From the NCBI RefSeq assembly GCF_018598185.1, contig NZ_JAHESC010000014.1, positions 1 through 64,000 on the forward strand: DNA of 64,000 bases, written 5' to 3'. The position numbers and the translations under genes are program-made. Below, piece after piece: positions 1 through 7,659 of this stretch. This stretch comes from Dawidia soli. Its GTDB lineage: Bacteria; Bacteroidota; Bacteroidia; Cytophagales; Cyclobacteriaceae. A model generated the notes under the pieces. It ran no database searches. It was not told where the DNA came from and saw only the letters and a list, made by a program, of their open reading frames with translations. How positions within the stretch are numbered: the stretch's first letter is position 1; each line of letters opens with the position of its first letter.

Positions 1-553
1 GGGTTAAGGCCGGTTCTTCGCCGGGTTGCTCCTGTAGGAAAAAGATCGAGCCCTGGTTGGCCCCGACATATTTTACCAGGAACCGTACGACGTCGTCAGC
101 CAGTTGCTGCAGGTCGGTGCTGGCGCGCAGCAGCTCACCAAAGCTGGCCAGGCCGCGTGTCTCCCAGGTGCGCTGTTCTTCTTCTTCCTTCTCGGCCATC
201 AGCTTGGTTTTATACCCCTCCAGCAAGGCGGCGATCTTGCGGTCTTCAAACCCTTCGGCTACTTGCGCATGCATGTCGCCCCGGTCGAGGCTGCCGATGA
301 AGTCGTCGAGCATGAGCCATTGTTTCCGGTCGTTGTCGACCTGCTGTGCATACCGCTCCTTCCCGCGGGTGATCCTGCGGCCGGCCAGGAAGGCTCCTGC
401 GGCGCATACGGCGGGGGTTGCGATGGCCAGTCCGTTGGCCGCGGTTTCCCCCCAGGTCTCGTCACTTTCTCCAAGGCGTTGTGCCACGAGCAGCAGCGGA
501 CAAAGCATGCCGATGGCAAGGCCGATCGCGGCCCATTTCTGTTCTGTTCTCAT
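1..553 (-). CDS. GAF-domain sensor protein, N-terminal part (cut by window edge)
   Basis: Reading the minus strand from the ATG at 553 gives 184 open codons that run off the left edge. The product starts MRTEQKWAAIGLAIG, has two hydrophobic segments (about residues 8-26 and 38-60), then a charged helical linker with coiled-coil character (KTKLMAEKEEEEQRTWE). It then enters a GAF-like segment (ADDVVRFLVKYVGANQGSIFFLQ). Bacteroidota proteins of this shape are usually membrane-anchored sensors that end in a histidine kinase or a SpoIIE-type phosphatase domain. The output domain lies outside the window, so the exact class is unknown. The gene lies 200 bp downstream of the methyltransferase gene on the same strand, separated from it by a hairpin. 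The GAF call rests on visual resemblance. Confidence 0.75.
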   Translation of the reverse strand, partial: MRTEQKWAAIGLAIGMLCPLLLVAQRLGESDETWGETAANGLAIATPAVCAAGAFLAGRRITRGKERYAQQVDNDRKQWLMLDDFIGSLDRGDMHAQVAEGFEDRKIAALLEGYKTKLMAEKEEEEQRTWETRGLASFGELLRASTDLQQLADDVVRFLVKYVGANQGSIFFLQEQPGEEPALT

Positions 554-683
554 ATACGTTCCTGACTAAAAAATGCGTGGGGAGAGGGCTATCCCCAGCG
601 GTAACGAAGTACCGACTTTCCAGCAGCGCGGGGGTTGATAAACATTATTCCAAAACATGATAAATGTCAGGAACTGAACCAGC

Positions 684-750
684 GTGCGTGTGGGTGTGAG
701 CGCGACAAGCCGTTGGCCTTTTCTTCGCGTTCACACTCCACGCTCACACG
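684..750 (-). terminator. Hairpin downstream of the methyltransferase gene
   Basis: Two arms rich in GTGTGAGCG-type sequence face each other (about 687-704 and 723-750) around a loop of roughly 18 nt. The pairing is long but imperfect. It lies just after the stop codon of the minus-strand methyltransferase gene, so a terminator role is the simplest reading. Related sequence occurs in the hairpin at 36652-36717. Confidence 0.5.
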
Positions 751-753
751 GGT

Positions 754-2061
754 TCAATCGCGGTAGTCGGGAATGTTACACAAAAATACTTCGGTGATCA
801 GTAACGGGTGGCCGTACAGGTGGAAGATCGAGCGACGCGCCCACAGCTCGGGCACGCGGCTGCTCTTTTCGATGACGGCTTTATAGAAGTGCGAGTGAAC
901 GAGCACGTCAAACAAGAGTTCGTCGTTTTCGGTTACGCGTTTGATCTCGAACCCGCTGCGCGTAACGTTCGGGTTGTTGTACAGCAGCGTTTCACCAATG
1001 GGGCGGTTGCCGAGGGTGTCGAGCGCTTCCTGGCATGCGCGATAGGTGGTTTCGGGCATCGTCACGCGGGCATAGACCAGCGGATCTTCTACGTTGCCCA
1101 GGTAGGTCTCGCGCACATAGCCATCCGGACAGGTATAGCACTGCAGGGCAGAGACCTCGTCGGCATACATGGGTTTGATGGATTGATCACTGATGCTCAC
1201 GGCAAAATTGCTGCACACGCGCTTCAGGGCATGGCTCAATATAAACGGCTTGTACAGCCACTCGCGCAGTATAGGCGGCACGATATCGGCAGGGACAGTC
1301 GCAATACTTTCCCAGTGGCCCAGTTCACCACGGTAGCCGCGCGCAAAGGGCTTTACGGCAACCAGACCCACACGCTCACGGCCATCCATGCGAATGCCCG
1401 AGGGCAGCTCGCCTTCTTCTTCGCCAAAATAGCGGACTTCGCGAATGACAAAGCCGGCTTTTTCAAATGCCCACGTCAGGTCATCGGCGTCTACGTGATG
1501 GATCTGGTTCGGCAAGTGGCTATAGATTGCCGGGTCGTGGCTGTAGTGCGCCACGTCGTCGATATATCCGGCCCAGCGTACTCCCTGACGGCGGCGCTCT
1601 TCATATACGGGGATGAAGGCTTTGACGTGGTCGATGTAGGGCGTGAACGACACAATAAAGACTTCGCCGCCCGGCGTAAGCCAGTCGTATACTTTGCGGG
1701 CGCCTGTTTCAATTTCTTCACCATTCAGGAAGGGTAAAACCTGCGACATGTACACTGCGCTGAGCGATTCGCTTTCCATGTCGAAATGCGGAAAGCGGCC
1801 CTGCATTGTTTTCAGGTGTGGTTTCAACACGTCGCCGACGGTATCGCGAATAGCCTGCAGATGGCTTTCATCAATATCTACTGCCACGACGTGCGCTCCG
1901 GTCAGCAACGCGGGCAGCGTGGCAACGCCATAGGCGGCACCGATATCCATCACCGGGTGGGTGGCTTTGGAGGCGGCGTTAATAAAGGCTTTTCCGAAGG
2001 ACGTGAGGGTGTAGGTAAACCCTCTTTTGTTTTGGGTGGAAATGGCGGTTTGGACTTTCAT
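754..2061 (-). CDS. Class I SAM-dependent methyltransferase
   Basis: The 435-residue protein has a Rossmann methyltransferase core near the N-terminus. Motif I is VMDIGAAYGVATLPAL (about residues 37-52), followed by a motif II acidic residue in VVAVDIDESH and a post-I segment LSAVYMSQVLPFLNGEE. The fold binds S-adenosylmethionine and transfers a methyl group; the acceptor cannot be read from the sequence. The C-terminal 200 residues do not match a family I recognise. The extended length (a bare methyltransferase domain is about 200-250 residues) suggests an added substrate-binding domain. No signal peptide or membrane segment is visible, so it is probably cytoplasmic. It is transcribed alone, with a hairpin after its stop codon. 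Confidence 0.75.
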   Translation of the reverse strand: MKVQTAISTQNKRGFTYTLTSFGKAFINAASKATHPVMDIGAAYGVATLPALLTGAHVVAVDIDESHLQAIRDTVGDVLKPHLKTMQGRFPHFDMESESLSAVYMSQVLPFLNGEEIETGARKVYDWLTPGGEVFIVSFTPYIDHVKAFIPVYEERRRQGVRWAGYIDDVAHYSHDPAIYSHLPNQIHHVDADDLTWAFEKAGFVIREVRYFGEEEGELPSGIRMDGRERVGLVAVKPFARGYRGELGHWESIATVPADIVPPILREWLYKPFILSHALKRVCSNFAVSISDQSIKPMYADEVSALQCYTCPDGYVRETYLGNVEDPLVYARVTMPETTYRACQEALDTLGNRPIGETLLYNNPNVTRSGFEIKRVTENDELLFDVLVHSHFYKAVIEKSSRVPELWARRSIFHLYGHPLLITEVFLCNIPDYRD

Positions 2062-2123
2062 ACGGTAGGTAGGGTAAGTTGAGACGATACAAAAACATAT
2101 TCACAACAAAGCCTGAAAAGGCC

Positions 2124-2145
2124 GCAGGGGCCCGTAGGCCCCTGC
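2124..2145 (-). terminator. Rho-independent terminator
   Basis: A perfect 9-bp GC-rich stem (GCAGGGGCC / GGCCCCTGC) with a 4-nt loop lies just after the stop of the minus-strand SpoIIAA-like gene. On that strand it is followed by CTTTTC. The position and structure fit an intrinsic terminator. Confidence 0.7.
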
Positions 2146-2158
2146 TGAATAACAAATC

Positions 2159-2593
2159 TTATCGGAGAGCAGCCGTAGCCGGCTTCAGGTTCCGGAACCA
2201 ATCCTTGGCATCTTCTATTTTGCCGAAAAACTCGATCGTCATTTCATCCTCCTTGGCTGCCGATTTTGCGGCATAACCCTTCACGGAGCGAACGGCAAAA
2301 ACATTTTCCGGTAACACAAAGGCAACGTGATTGATACCGGCCTTGAGCGCGCGCGGATTCCATTCCTCTGCCACCCACTGGATATCTTTTTCGGGCTGCA
2401 CGGCGTGACGGCTGGTGTCGGCCAGCCACAGAATCCGTGAATGGTTCTTTTTCTTTTCAATAAGGTGCGCGAGTCCTTTTTCTAAAAATGCCTTGAACTG
2501 TTCGGTCGGCATAAAGTCTGTAAAAGTAGCCGTGATGCAGGGCACGGAAGGGTCGTACTCGAGAGTACCATTCTTTTCTTCGACAAGTTTCAT
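2159..2593 (-). CDS. SpoIIAA-like (STAS/SEC14-type) protein
   Basis: The protein has 144 residues, no signal peptide and an alternating alpha/beta pattern: ITATFTDFMPTEQFKAFLEKGL, then SRILWLADTSRHAV, then INHVAFVLPENVFAVRS, ending in an EFFGKIEDAKDWFRNL segment. The closing F-x-x-x-x-D-A-x-x-W-L pattern is typical of the small SpoIIAA-like family common in Bacteroidota. Its biochemical role is generally unknown. It sits alone, bounded by a terminator downstream and a 480-bp gene-free stretch upstream. I see no partner anti-sigma factor or phosphatase nearby, so a sigma-factor role should not be assumed. Confidence 0.6.
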   Translation of the reverse strand: MKLVEEKNGTLEYDPSVPCITATFTDFMPTEQFKAFLEKGLAHLIEKKKNHSRILWLADTSRHAVQPEKDIQWVAEEWNPRALKAGINHVAFVLPENVFAVRSVKGYAAKSAAKEDEMTIEFFGKIEDAKDWFRNLKPATAALR

Positions 2594-3073
2594 ACAATGT
2601 CAAAAGGGGTTAATTGTGGTTAAAAATTTTTGATTGATCATTTCGACCGGCTACAAGAACGTTTCACCGAGTCGTTTAAATAAAGTTGCTTTTAATAGCT
2701 ATACTAAACACTTGTTTTTCGTACACATCCATACATGGCCTCCACCCGTAAGTGTTTTGTTCGGAATAGTACAATTGTACTACCCGAAGTAGTACAATTG
2801 TACTAGTCGCAACGGTTTTCAGCCGTTCTCGTATCGCCTGGGATATACGCAATCGGACAAAAAAGCCGTATAATTTTGACAAAACGACAAAAAACTCACT
2901 TCACAGTATCAACGGAGTGCATATTTGCTGAACTGAAGTTAATGCATCGGCTCTATACCTTATTTTTCCGGTATAAAAGACCCAGCGGTTCTTCCGTGGC
3001 CGGCAGCAGCAGGGGCATTGTGGGTCAGCCCGACAGGAAATTCACGTGGTATAATTTTAGTATATACATTCCT
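2594..3073. other. Gene-poor AT-rich stretch with operator-like palindromes
   Basis: No convincing coding region is present. It holds the paired palindromes at 2767-2805 and a TAATTTTG match to the Bacteroidota TAnnTTTG promoter element at 2871-2878. A further AT-rich promoter-like TATAATTTTA lies about 15 bp before the KTSC gene. Confidence 0.5.
2767..2805. promoter_or_regulatory. Two identical 16-bp palindromes (candidate operators)
   Basis: The perfect palindrome TAGTACAATTGTACTA occurs at 2767-2782 and again at 2790-2805, separated by 7 bp. Start-to-start spacing is 23 bp, about two helical turns. Tandem perfect dyads in an intergenic region are what a cooperative dimeric repressor would bind. 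The regulator is unknown. The TACAATT half-site also occurs in the inverted repeat ahead of the PadR gene at 13118-13173. Confidence 0.6.
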
Positions 3074-3301
3074 ATGGACCGGTACAAAAATCTACAGGGA
3101 AACTCGGGCATTACATCGTATAGCATCGAACGCGACTCGATCATTGTTGCGTTCAAAGGCGGACACACCTATAAGTATAATCATGCCATTACCGGAAAAG
3201 AGCACGTCCAGAATATGAAAACCCTGGCACGCGAGGGAAGAGGCCTGAGTACGTACATCAGCCGCTATGTAAAAGATCTTTATGCCGAACAAGTGTCATA
3301 A
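3074..3301 (+). CDS. KTSC-domain small protein
   Basis: The 75-residue product starts at the ATG at 3074; the open frame extends further upstream, but those codons read as non-protein-like. It has the two-strand KTSC core (SGITSYSIERDSIIVAFKGG followed by HTYKYNHA) and a helical end (REGRGLSTYISRYVKDLY). In this family a stretch like GRGLSTYIS near the C-terminus is conserved. KTSC proteins are often found beside nucleic-acid or defence genes, but no activity has been firmly assigned. The last 20 bp of the gene are the start of a partial tandem duplication. Confidence 0.65.
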   Translation: MDRYKNLQGNSGITSYSIERDSIIVAFKGGHTYKYNHAITGKEHVQNMKTLAREGRGLSTYISRYVKDLYAEQVS

Positions 3302-3367
3302 GTGTGCATATATACTGCACGCTGCAGGCTGTATGCCGAACAAGTGTGCACCTATGCTGCACGCTGC
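3281..3367 (+). repeat. Partial tandem duplication of the KTSC gene 3' end
   Basis: The segment TATGCCGAACAAGTGT ... CTGCACGCTGC occurs at 3281-3325 and again, slightly shorter and diverged, at 3332-3367. The first copy spans the stop codon of the KTSC gene. This looks like a local duplication of the gene end. Confidence 0.7.
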
Positions 3368-3547
3368 GAAAAGAAATGTAACTCCACGTTTGACACTATC
3401 TGTATAATCTTTAACTTGAATCAAGTTTTGCTGAAAAGCCAAAGTACAGCATCTCTGCTAAGCACGGGTTGCGGCGGATCCAGGAGTTCATCCACCGGCA
3501 GCTCTCATGTACAGATATATTTTGGACCCTACGCTTCGGCGACCAAC

Positions 3548-3868
3548 ATGTATAAGCACCCCACGACAACGGCCCCCGCAAATGTCGAGATCCTACTGGC
3601 CATTCAGTACCGGCGAGTACTCTCATTTCACTACGAAGGATTTCACCGTCTTGTAGAGCCGTACTGCTATGGCTTATCGCCTGCGGGCATACCCGTGCTA
3701 TGGTGCTACCAATATGGCGGCGGCAGCGCGTCGCGCACCTTTGACTGGCTGTTGGTAGACCTCAGCCATGTGCGGAACATTGCGGTGGTGGACAAAGCGT
3801 TTGGGCGGCTGCGTGCCGGCTATGACCGTTCCGACAACGGCGTCGAACGGATCTTCTCGCAGATCTGA
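3548..3868 (+). CDS. Stand-alone WYL-like domain protein
   Basis: Starting at the ATG at 3548 gives 106 residues; the open frame upstream reads as non-coding. The core (LLAIQYRRVLSFHYEG, then RLVEPYCYGLSPAG, then VLWCYQYGG, then DWLLVDLSHVRNIAV) follows the WYL-domain pattern of a positively charged patch between beta strands. WYL domains sense ligands or nucleic acids and are normally joined to a helix-turn-helix or a nuclease. Here no other domain is present, so the protein would need a partner. It precedes the AraC gene on the same strand. The family call is by eye. Confidence 0.55.
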   Translation: MYKHPTTTAPANVEILLAIQYRRVLSFHYEGFHRLVEPYCYGLSPAGIPVLWCYQYGGGSASRTFDWLLVDLSHVRNIAVVDKAFGRLRAGYDRSDNGVERIFSQI

Positions 3869-3937
3869 TTCGCAAAAATCCACCCGAAATCGTATTATAG
3901 CGGGCAGGCAGCCTCGCACCCGGCGTCTGCCCGGTTT

Positions 3938-4870
3938 ATGAAGGAGCAGGAAAAAATTGAACGGTTCGACAATCTGTATGACACCTACCACGACATCGGG
4001 CTGCCGGTAGACCTGATCGACGCAGAGGCTGAATTTACCATCCACAACCTGGCCCGGATACACCTGGACCTGCCCTTTAAGTCGCCGGTATACCGCGCCA
4101 ACTACTTTTCTTTTGTCTTTGTCAAGAACGGCCGCGGCCGGTATTCCACCGACGACCATGTTTTCGATACCTCGCCTGGCACGATCTATTTCACCAACCC
4201 CGGTCATTACAAGTCGTTTGAGTGGCTGCAGTTGGACGAGGTCTACCTCGTTACGTTCAGCGAGTCCTTTTTAAAGGAGAACGTACACCCCGATGTGTTC
4301 CAGGAATTTTCGTTCCTGCTGGCCGAGACCGTGCCACCGCGCACCCTGCAGCCCGAGGTATACACAGAATTCGAGCGCTTGTACCTGCAGATCTTAAAAG
4401 AGCACGAGGCTTCGTCGCCTTACAAGCACCGCCTGATCGGTAGCCTCTTTGTGGTGCTGCTTCTTAAGGTAAAGGAATATTTCTGGGAGGACTACAATCC
4501 CATCTACGAGGGCAATCGCAGCTCGCAGCTCGTAAAGGCGTTCAAAAGCCTGCTGGAAAAACACTACCGCGACCTGGCCGACGGTAAAACCAACACATTG
4601 TTCCAGGCGCAGGACTATGCCCGCAGCCTGAACCTGCACCCCAACTATCTCAGCAATGTGATCAAAAGCAAAACGGGGCGCGCCGTCAGCGCGTGGATCA
4701 CCGACAAGACCATCGGCGAAGCCAAGTCGTTGCTGCGCAATTCTTCCATTCCTGTAAAGGAAATTGCCTTTCGGCTCGGTTTTTCAGAGTCTGCTCACTT
4801 CAGCAACTACTTTAAAAAACACACCAGCCTGACGCCAAACGCCTTCCGGCGCGAATCCAGCCAGGGTTAG
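3938..4870 (+). CDS. AraC-family transcriptional regulator
   Basis: A 310-residue regulator. The N-terminal half is a cupin-like sensor region (FVKNGRGRYSTDDHVFDTSPGTIYFTNPGH). The C-terminal 100 residues form the double helix-turn-helix, with YARSLNLHPNYLSNVIKSKTG as the first helix-turn-helix and VKEIAFRLGFSESAHFSNYF plus TPNAFRR as the classic second motif. It probably binds DNA next to a promoter and controls the two SDR genes that follow on the same strand. The effector is unknown. The same AraC-then-SDR layout recurs at 57491-59283. Confidence 0.9.
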   Translation: MKEQEKIERFDNLYDTYHDIGLPVDLIDAEAEFTIHNLARIHLDLPFKSPVYRANYFSFVFVKNGRGRYSTDDHVFDTSPGTIYFTNPGHYKSFEWLQLDEVYLVTFSESFLKENVHPDVFQEFSFLLAETVPPRTLQPEVYTEFERLYLQILKEHEASSPYKHRLIGSLFVVLLLKVKEYFWEDYNPIYEGNRSSQLVKAFKSLLEKHYRDLADGKTNTLFQAQDYARSLNLHPNYLSNVIKSKTGRAVSAWITDKTIGEAKSLLRNSSIPVKEIAFRLGFSESAHFSNYFKKHTSLTPNAFRRESSQG

Positions 4871-4972
4871 AAGCCCGATCTTGGATATTTACAAGTAGTC
4901 CTTAAGAATCCGTACTTTTTCGGAGGGTCGGAGGATGCACCTTTGTATCGTTCTATTAAACAACACAACATT

Positions 4973-5713
4973 ATGAGCACTGTAAAAAACAAAGTAGCCA
5001 TCGTCACGGGAGCATCCCGGGGTATAGGTGCCGCCGTAGCACAATCATTAGCCCAGGCCGGCGCAAAAGTCATCGTCAATTATGCCGGCAGCCAGGCCTC
5101 GGCCGAAGAGGTCGTCAAAAGCATCACCGCCGCCGGCGGCCAGGCCAAAGCCGTGCAGGCCGATGTCAGCAAGCCGACCGACGTAGACCGTCTGTTTGAC
5201 GAAGCCATCGCGGCCTTCGGCCGAGTGGATGTACTGGTAAACAACGCCGGCATCATGATCGTCAAGTCCCTGGCCGACACCACCGATGAAGACTTTACCC
5301 GTCAGTTTGACATTAACGTACGCGGTGTATTCAACACCTTGCGGGTGGCCGCTACAAAACTGGCCGACAACGGCACGATCATCAACTTCTCAACGTCGGT
5401 AAACCGGCCGATGTCACCGGGGTATGCTGTCTACGCCGCTACCAAAAGTGCCGTCGAGCAGCTCACGCGGGTATTCGCCAAAGAGATCGGCAAACGTAAT
5501 ATCAACGTCAACTCTGTTTCGCCCGGACCGACCAACACCGAGCTGTTCACCACCGGTAAGAGCGAAGAGCTCATCGGCCGCCTGGCGGCGCTGTCGGCCT
5601 TTAACCGCATTGGCGAGCCTTCGGATATCGCTCCCGTGGTAACATTCCTGGCCAGCGACGATGCCAAGTGGATCAGCGGCCAGAACATCGGCGTAAACGG
5701 TGCCATGGCCTGA
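4973..5713 (+). CDS. Short-chain dehydrogenase/reductase (SDR)
   Basis: Using the ATG at 4973 gives 246 residues beginning MSTVKNKVAIVTGASRGIG. This is a classical SDR: cofactor motif TGASRGIG (TGxxxGxG), the NNAG motif in VDVLVNNAGIM, a Ser in the FSTSVN strand, and the YAATK (YxxxK) catalytic pair. The C-terminal end ISGQNIGVNGAMA is typical of the FabG-like group. It oxidises or reduces a carbonyl/alcohol with NAD(P); the substrate is not evident. It is followed after 102 bp by a second SDR, so the pair probably share a promoter. The sequence CACCTTTG 30 bp upstream resembles the TAnnTTTG promoter element with one mismatch. Confidence 0.88.
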   Translation: MSTVKNKVAIVTGASRGIGAAVAQSLAQAGAKVIVNYAGSQASAEEVVKSITAAGGQAKAVQADVSKPTDVDRLFDEAIAAFGRVDVLVNNAGIMIVKSLADTTDEDFTRQFDINVRGVFNTLRVAATKLADNGTIINFSTSVNRPMSPGYAVYAATKSAVEQLTRVFAKEIGKRNINVNSVSPGPTNTELFTTGKSEELIGRLAALSAFNRIGEPSDIAPVVTFLASDDAKWISGQNIGVNGAMA

Positions 5714-5815
5714 TCCGGTCGCACCACTTCCTTACTATCCTTTTATCATCATTCCATCCGCGGCCGCAAGGCCGCACAGAACCCTATTGCCTTTACAATT
5801 CCAAATATCCATTAT

Positions 5816-6568
5816 ATGAACACCCTCCAAAACAAAGTCGCTCTTATTACAGGCTCTGCCCGGGGCCTGGGTAAAGCTATCGCCGAACGTTACGCCGCCC
5901 TCGGCGCCAGCATCATTCTGAACTACTCGCGTGACAAAGCCTCTACCGAAGAGGTCGTCAAAAATATCACCGGCATGGGCGCCAGGGTCATTGCCGTGCA
6001 GGCCGACGTTACCAAGCCGCAGGACGTGGCCCGGCTGTTCCAGGAGGGCTTGAAGGCCTTTGGCAAGATCGACATCGTGGTGGCCAATGCCGGCATCGAA
6101 CTGATCCAACTGCCCGTGACCGATTTTACGGAAGAACAATTTGACCGCGTCTTCAGCATCAACGTAAAAGGCTCGTACTTTACCCTGCAGGAGGCCGCAC
6201 GCCACATTGCCGACAACGGCCGGATCCTCTATATCTCGTCCAGCACCACCACATCGCCCGTGCCCGGCATGGCGGTATACGGCGGCAGCAAGACCACACC
6301 CAAATACCTGGTGGAGATCCTCGCGAAGGAGATCGGCCACCGCGGTGTGACCGTTAACTCCATCATACCCGGTCCGGTAGCCGCGACCGGCGTGTTCAGC
6401 GAGATGTCTACCGGCGATCCGTTCTACCAGGAGCTACTGAACGGCTCACCGATGGGCCGCCTCACGACGGTAGACGACGTAGCCGACATCGCCGAGTTCT
6501 TTGCCAGCGACCTGGCGGGCTTTGTCTCCGGACAACACCTGCTGGTAAACGGCGGATCGATCTATTAA
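5816..6568 (+). CDS. Short-chain dehydrogenase/reductase (SDR)
   Basis: A 250-residue classical SDR and a paralogue of the preceding gene. The cofactor motif is TGSARGLG and the NAG segment is VVANAGIEL. The catalytic Ser lies in LYISSSTTTSP and the YxxxK pair is YGGSK. The end FVSGQHLLVNGGSIY is family-typical. The two SDRs share long stretches (for example STEEVVKNIT/SAEEVVKSIT), which suggests local duplication. The substrate is unknown. It is followed closely (23 bp) by a small DoxX-like membrane protein, which may be cotranscribed. Confidence 0.88.
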   Translation: MNTLQNKVALITGSARGLGKAIAERYAALGASIILNYSRDKASTEEVVKNITGMGARVIAVQADVTKPQDVARLFQEGLKAFGKIDIVVANAGIELIQLPVTDFTEEQFDRVFSINVKGSYFTLQEAARHIADNGRILYISSSTTTSPVPGMAVYGGSKTTPKYLVEILAKEIGHRGVTVNSIIPGPVAATGVFSEMSTGDPFYQELLNGSPMGRLTTVDDVADIAEFFASDLAGFVSGQHLLVNGGSIY

Positions 6569-6591
6569 CCCATACTATAAATACTATACTC

Positions 6592-6948
6592 ATGGCAACA
6601 CTTTTAAAGATCCTCCAGGCTATGCTGATGCTGTTCGCTATCGTCATGGGGCTGAAACAAGGGTGGGCAATGGTTGCCGCAAAGCCCGACATGCTGCGTA
6701 TGTTCGGACGGTTGGGCGTGGCCGGTACAGGGATAACGGCGCTGGGCGTGATCACACTCGCCAGCGCCGTCCTCATCCCCTTTCCCCGCACGTTCCTGTA
6801 CGGCAACTTTCTGATGGCGGCCGGCATCCTGTTCATCATGGCGCTGGAACTGCAGCACAAAGACCTGCGGGGGTTCGCGATCGAGGTACCGTTCTTCCTG
6901 CTTTCGCTGATGATTATATACCTGGGGCACCCGCTCACCGCGAAATGA
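6592..6948 (+). CDS. DoxX-like small membrane protein
   Basis: 118 residues with four hydrophobic segments (about 5-22, 42-62, 67-85 and 95-112) and a short G-W-A-M motif after the first helix. Size and topology match the DoxX/DUF4870-like integral membrane proteins that often sit in oxidoreductase operons. The function is not known with certainty; family members are linked to quinone or thiol redox systems. It lies immediately after two SDR genes, which supports a shared transcript. Confidence 0.65.
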   Translation: MATLLKILQAMLMLFAIVMGLKQGWAMVAAKPDMLRMFGRLGVAGTGITALGVITLASAVLIPFPRTFLYGNFLMAAGILFIMALELQHKDLRGFAIEVPFFLLSLMIIYLGHPLTAK

Positions 6949-7010
6949 TCTATTCGACCGGCCATCCTGCCGCGATTGGCAGGGGCCGGTTACTGTTGTA
7001 TCTTGACGAT

Positions 7011-7466
7011 ATGAATCGCATGCTTCCTATACTGCTGGTGGTCGCTACGGCCTGCACCGCTTCCTACGCACAGACGTCTGCCACCAAAGCCCGCCTCAAC
7101 CACACGGCCATTTATGTACAAGACCTCGCCGCAAGTACATTCTTTTATCAAACGGTATTGGGGCTGGACACCATTGCCAATCCCTTCCGCGATGGTAAAC
7201 ATACCTGGTTACGCACCGGCCCGGGCATGGCCCTACACATCATACAAGGGGCACCCGCCCGGAAAGAATACTATAAGAACCAACACACGTGTTTTAGCGT
7301 GGCCAGCGTAGACGCGTTTGTCGGCGTGCTGAAGAAATTCAACATGCGCTGGGAAGACCGCGACGGCAACAAACAAGCGGTCACTACCCGCATGGACGGC
7401 GTCAAGCAACTGTGGGTGCAAGATCCCGACGGCTATTGGGTGGAAGTAAACGACGCACGGGAATAA
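7011..7466 (+). CDS. Secreted VOC (glyoxalase/bleomycin-resistance fold) protein
   Basis: From the ATG at 7011 the protein has 151 residues with a signal peptide (MNRMLPILLVVATACTASYAQ) and then one VOC module: LNHTAIYVQDLAASTFFYQTVLGL at the start and KQLWVQDPDGYWVEVND at the end. The first His and the terminal Glu are the usual metal-binding positions of this fold. The longer frame upstream of 7011 overlaps the DoxX-like gene and is not used. VOC proteins catalyse lyase, isomerase or dioxygenase reactions, or bind small molecules. Which applies here cannot be read. The predicted location is the periplasm. Confidence 0.8.
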   Translation: MNRMLPILLVVATACTASYAQTSATKARLNHTAIYVQDLAASTFFYQTVLGLDTIANPFRDGKHTWLRTGPGMALHIIQGAPARKEYYKNQHTCFSVASVDAFVGVLKKFNMRWEDRDGNKQAVTTRMDGVKQLWVQDPDGYWVEVNDARE

Positions 7467-7617
7467 CATCCTTCCTACCTTAAATTACGTATATCCCCTA
7501 CCGGATAGCCGGTATTTGTGCCCCTTTTACCGCATTTTTCCTACCCTTACGCTTGTCAGCTTGTGAGCGGACCGAATTAGCCCTATCTTACAAGAGAATG
7601 AGCTATACTTCATTCCC

Positions 7618-7659
7618 ATGCTGTCCCATCGTACTGTATTTATTATCCCCCTATTTTGA
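7618..7659 (+). other. Short upstream ORF overlapping the desaturase start
   Basis: A 13-codon frame (MLSHRTVFIIPLF) ends with TGA at 7657-7659, which overlaps the TTG at 7656-7658 that would start the desaturase. This could be a coupling leader, or it may have arisen by chance. No family support exists. Confidence 0.2.

Noticed and set aside
808-1737. A 309-codon plus-strand frame
   Set aside because: Antisense to the methyltransferase gene, which has clear SAM-binding motifs.
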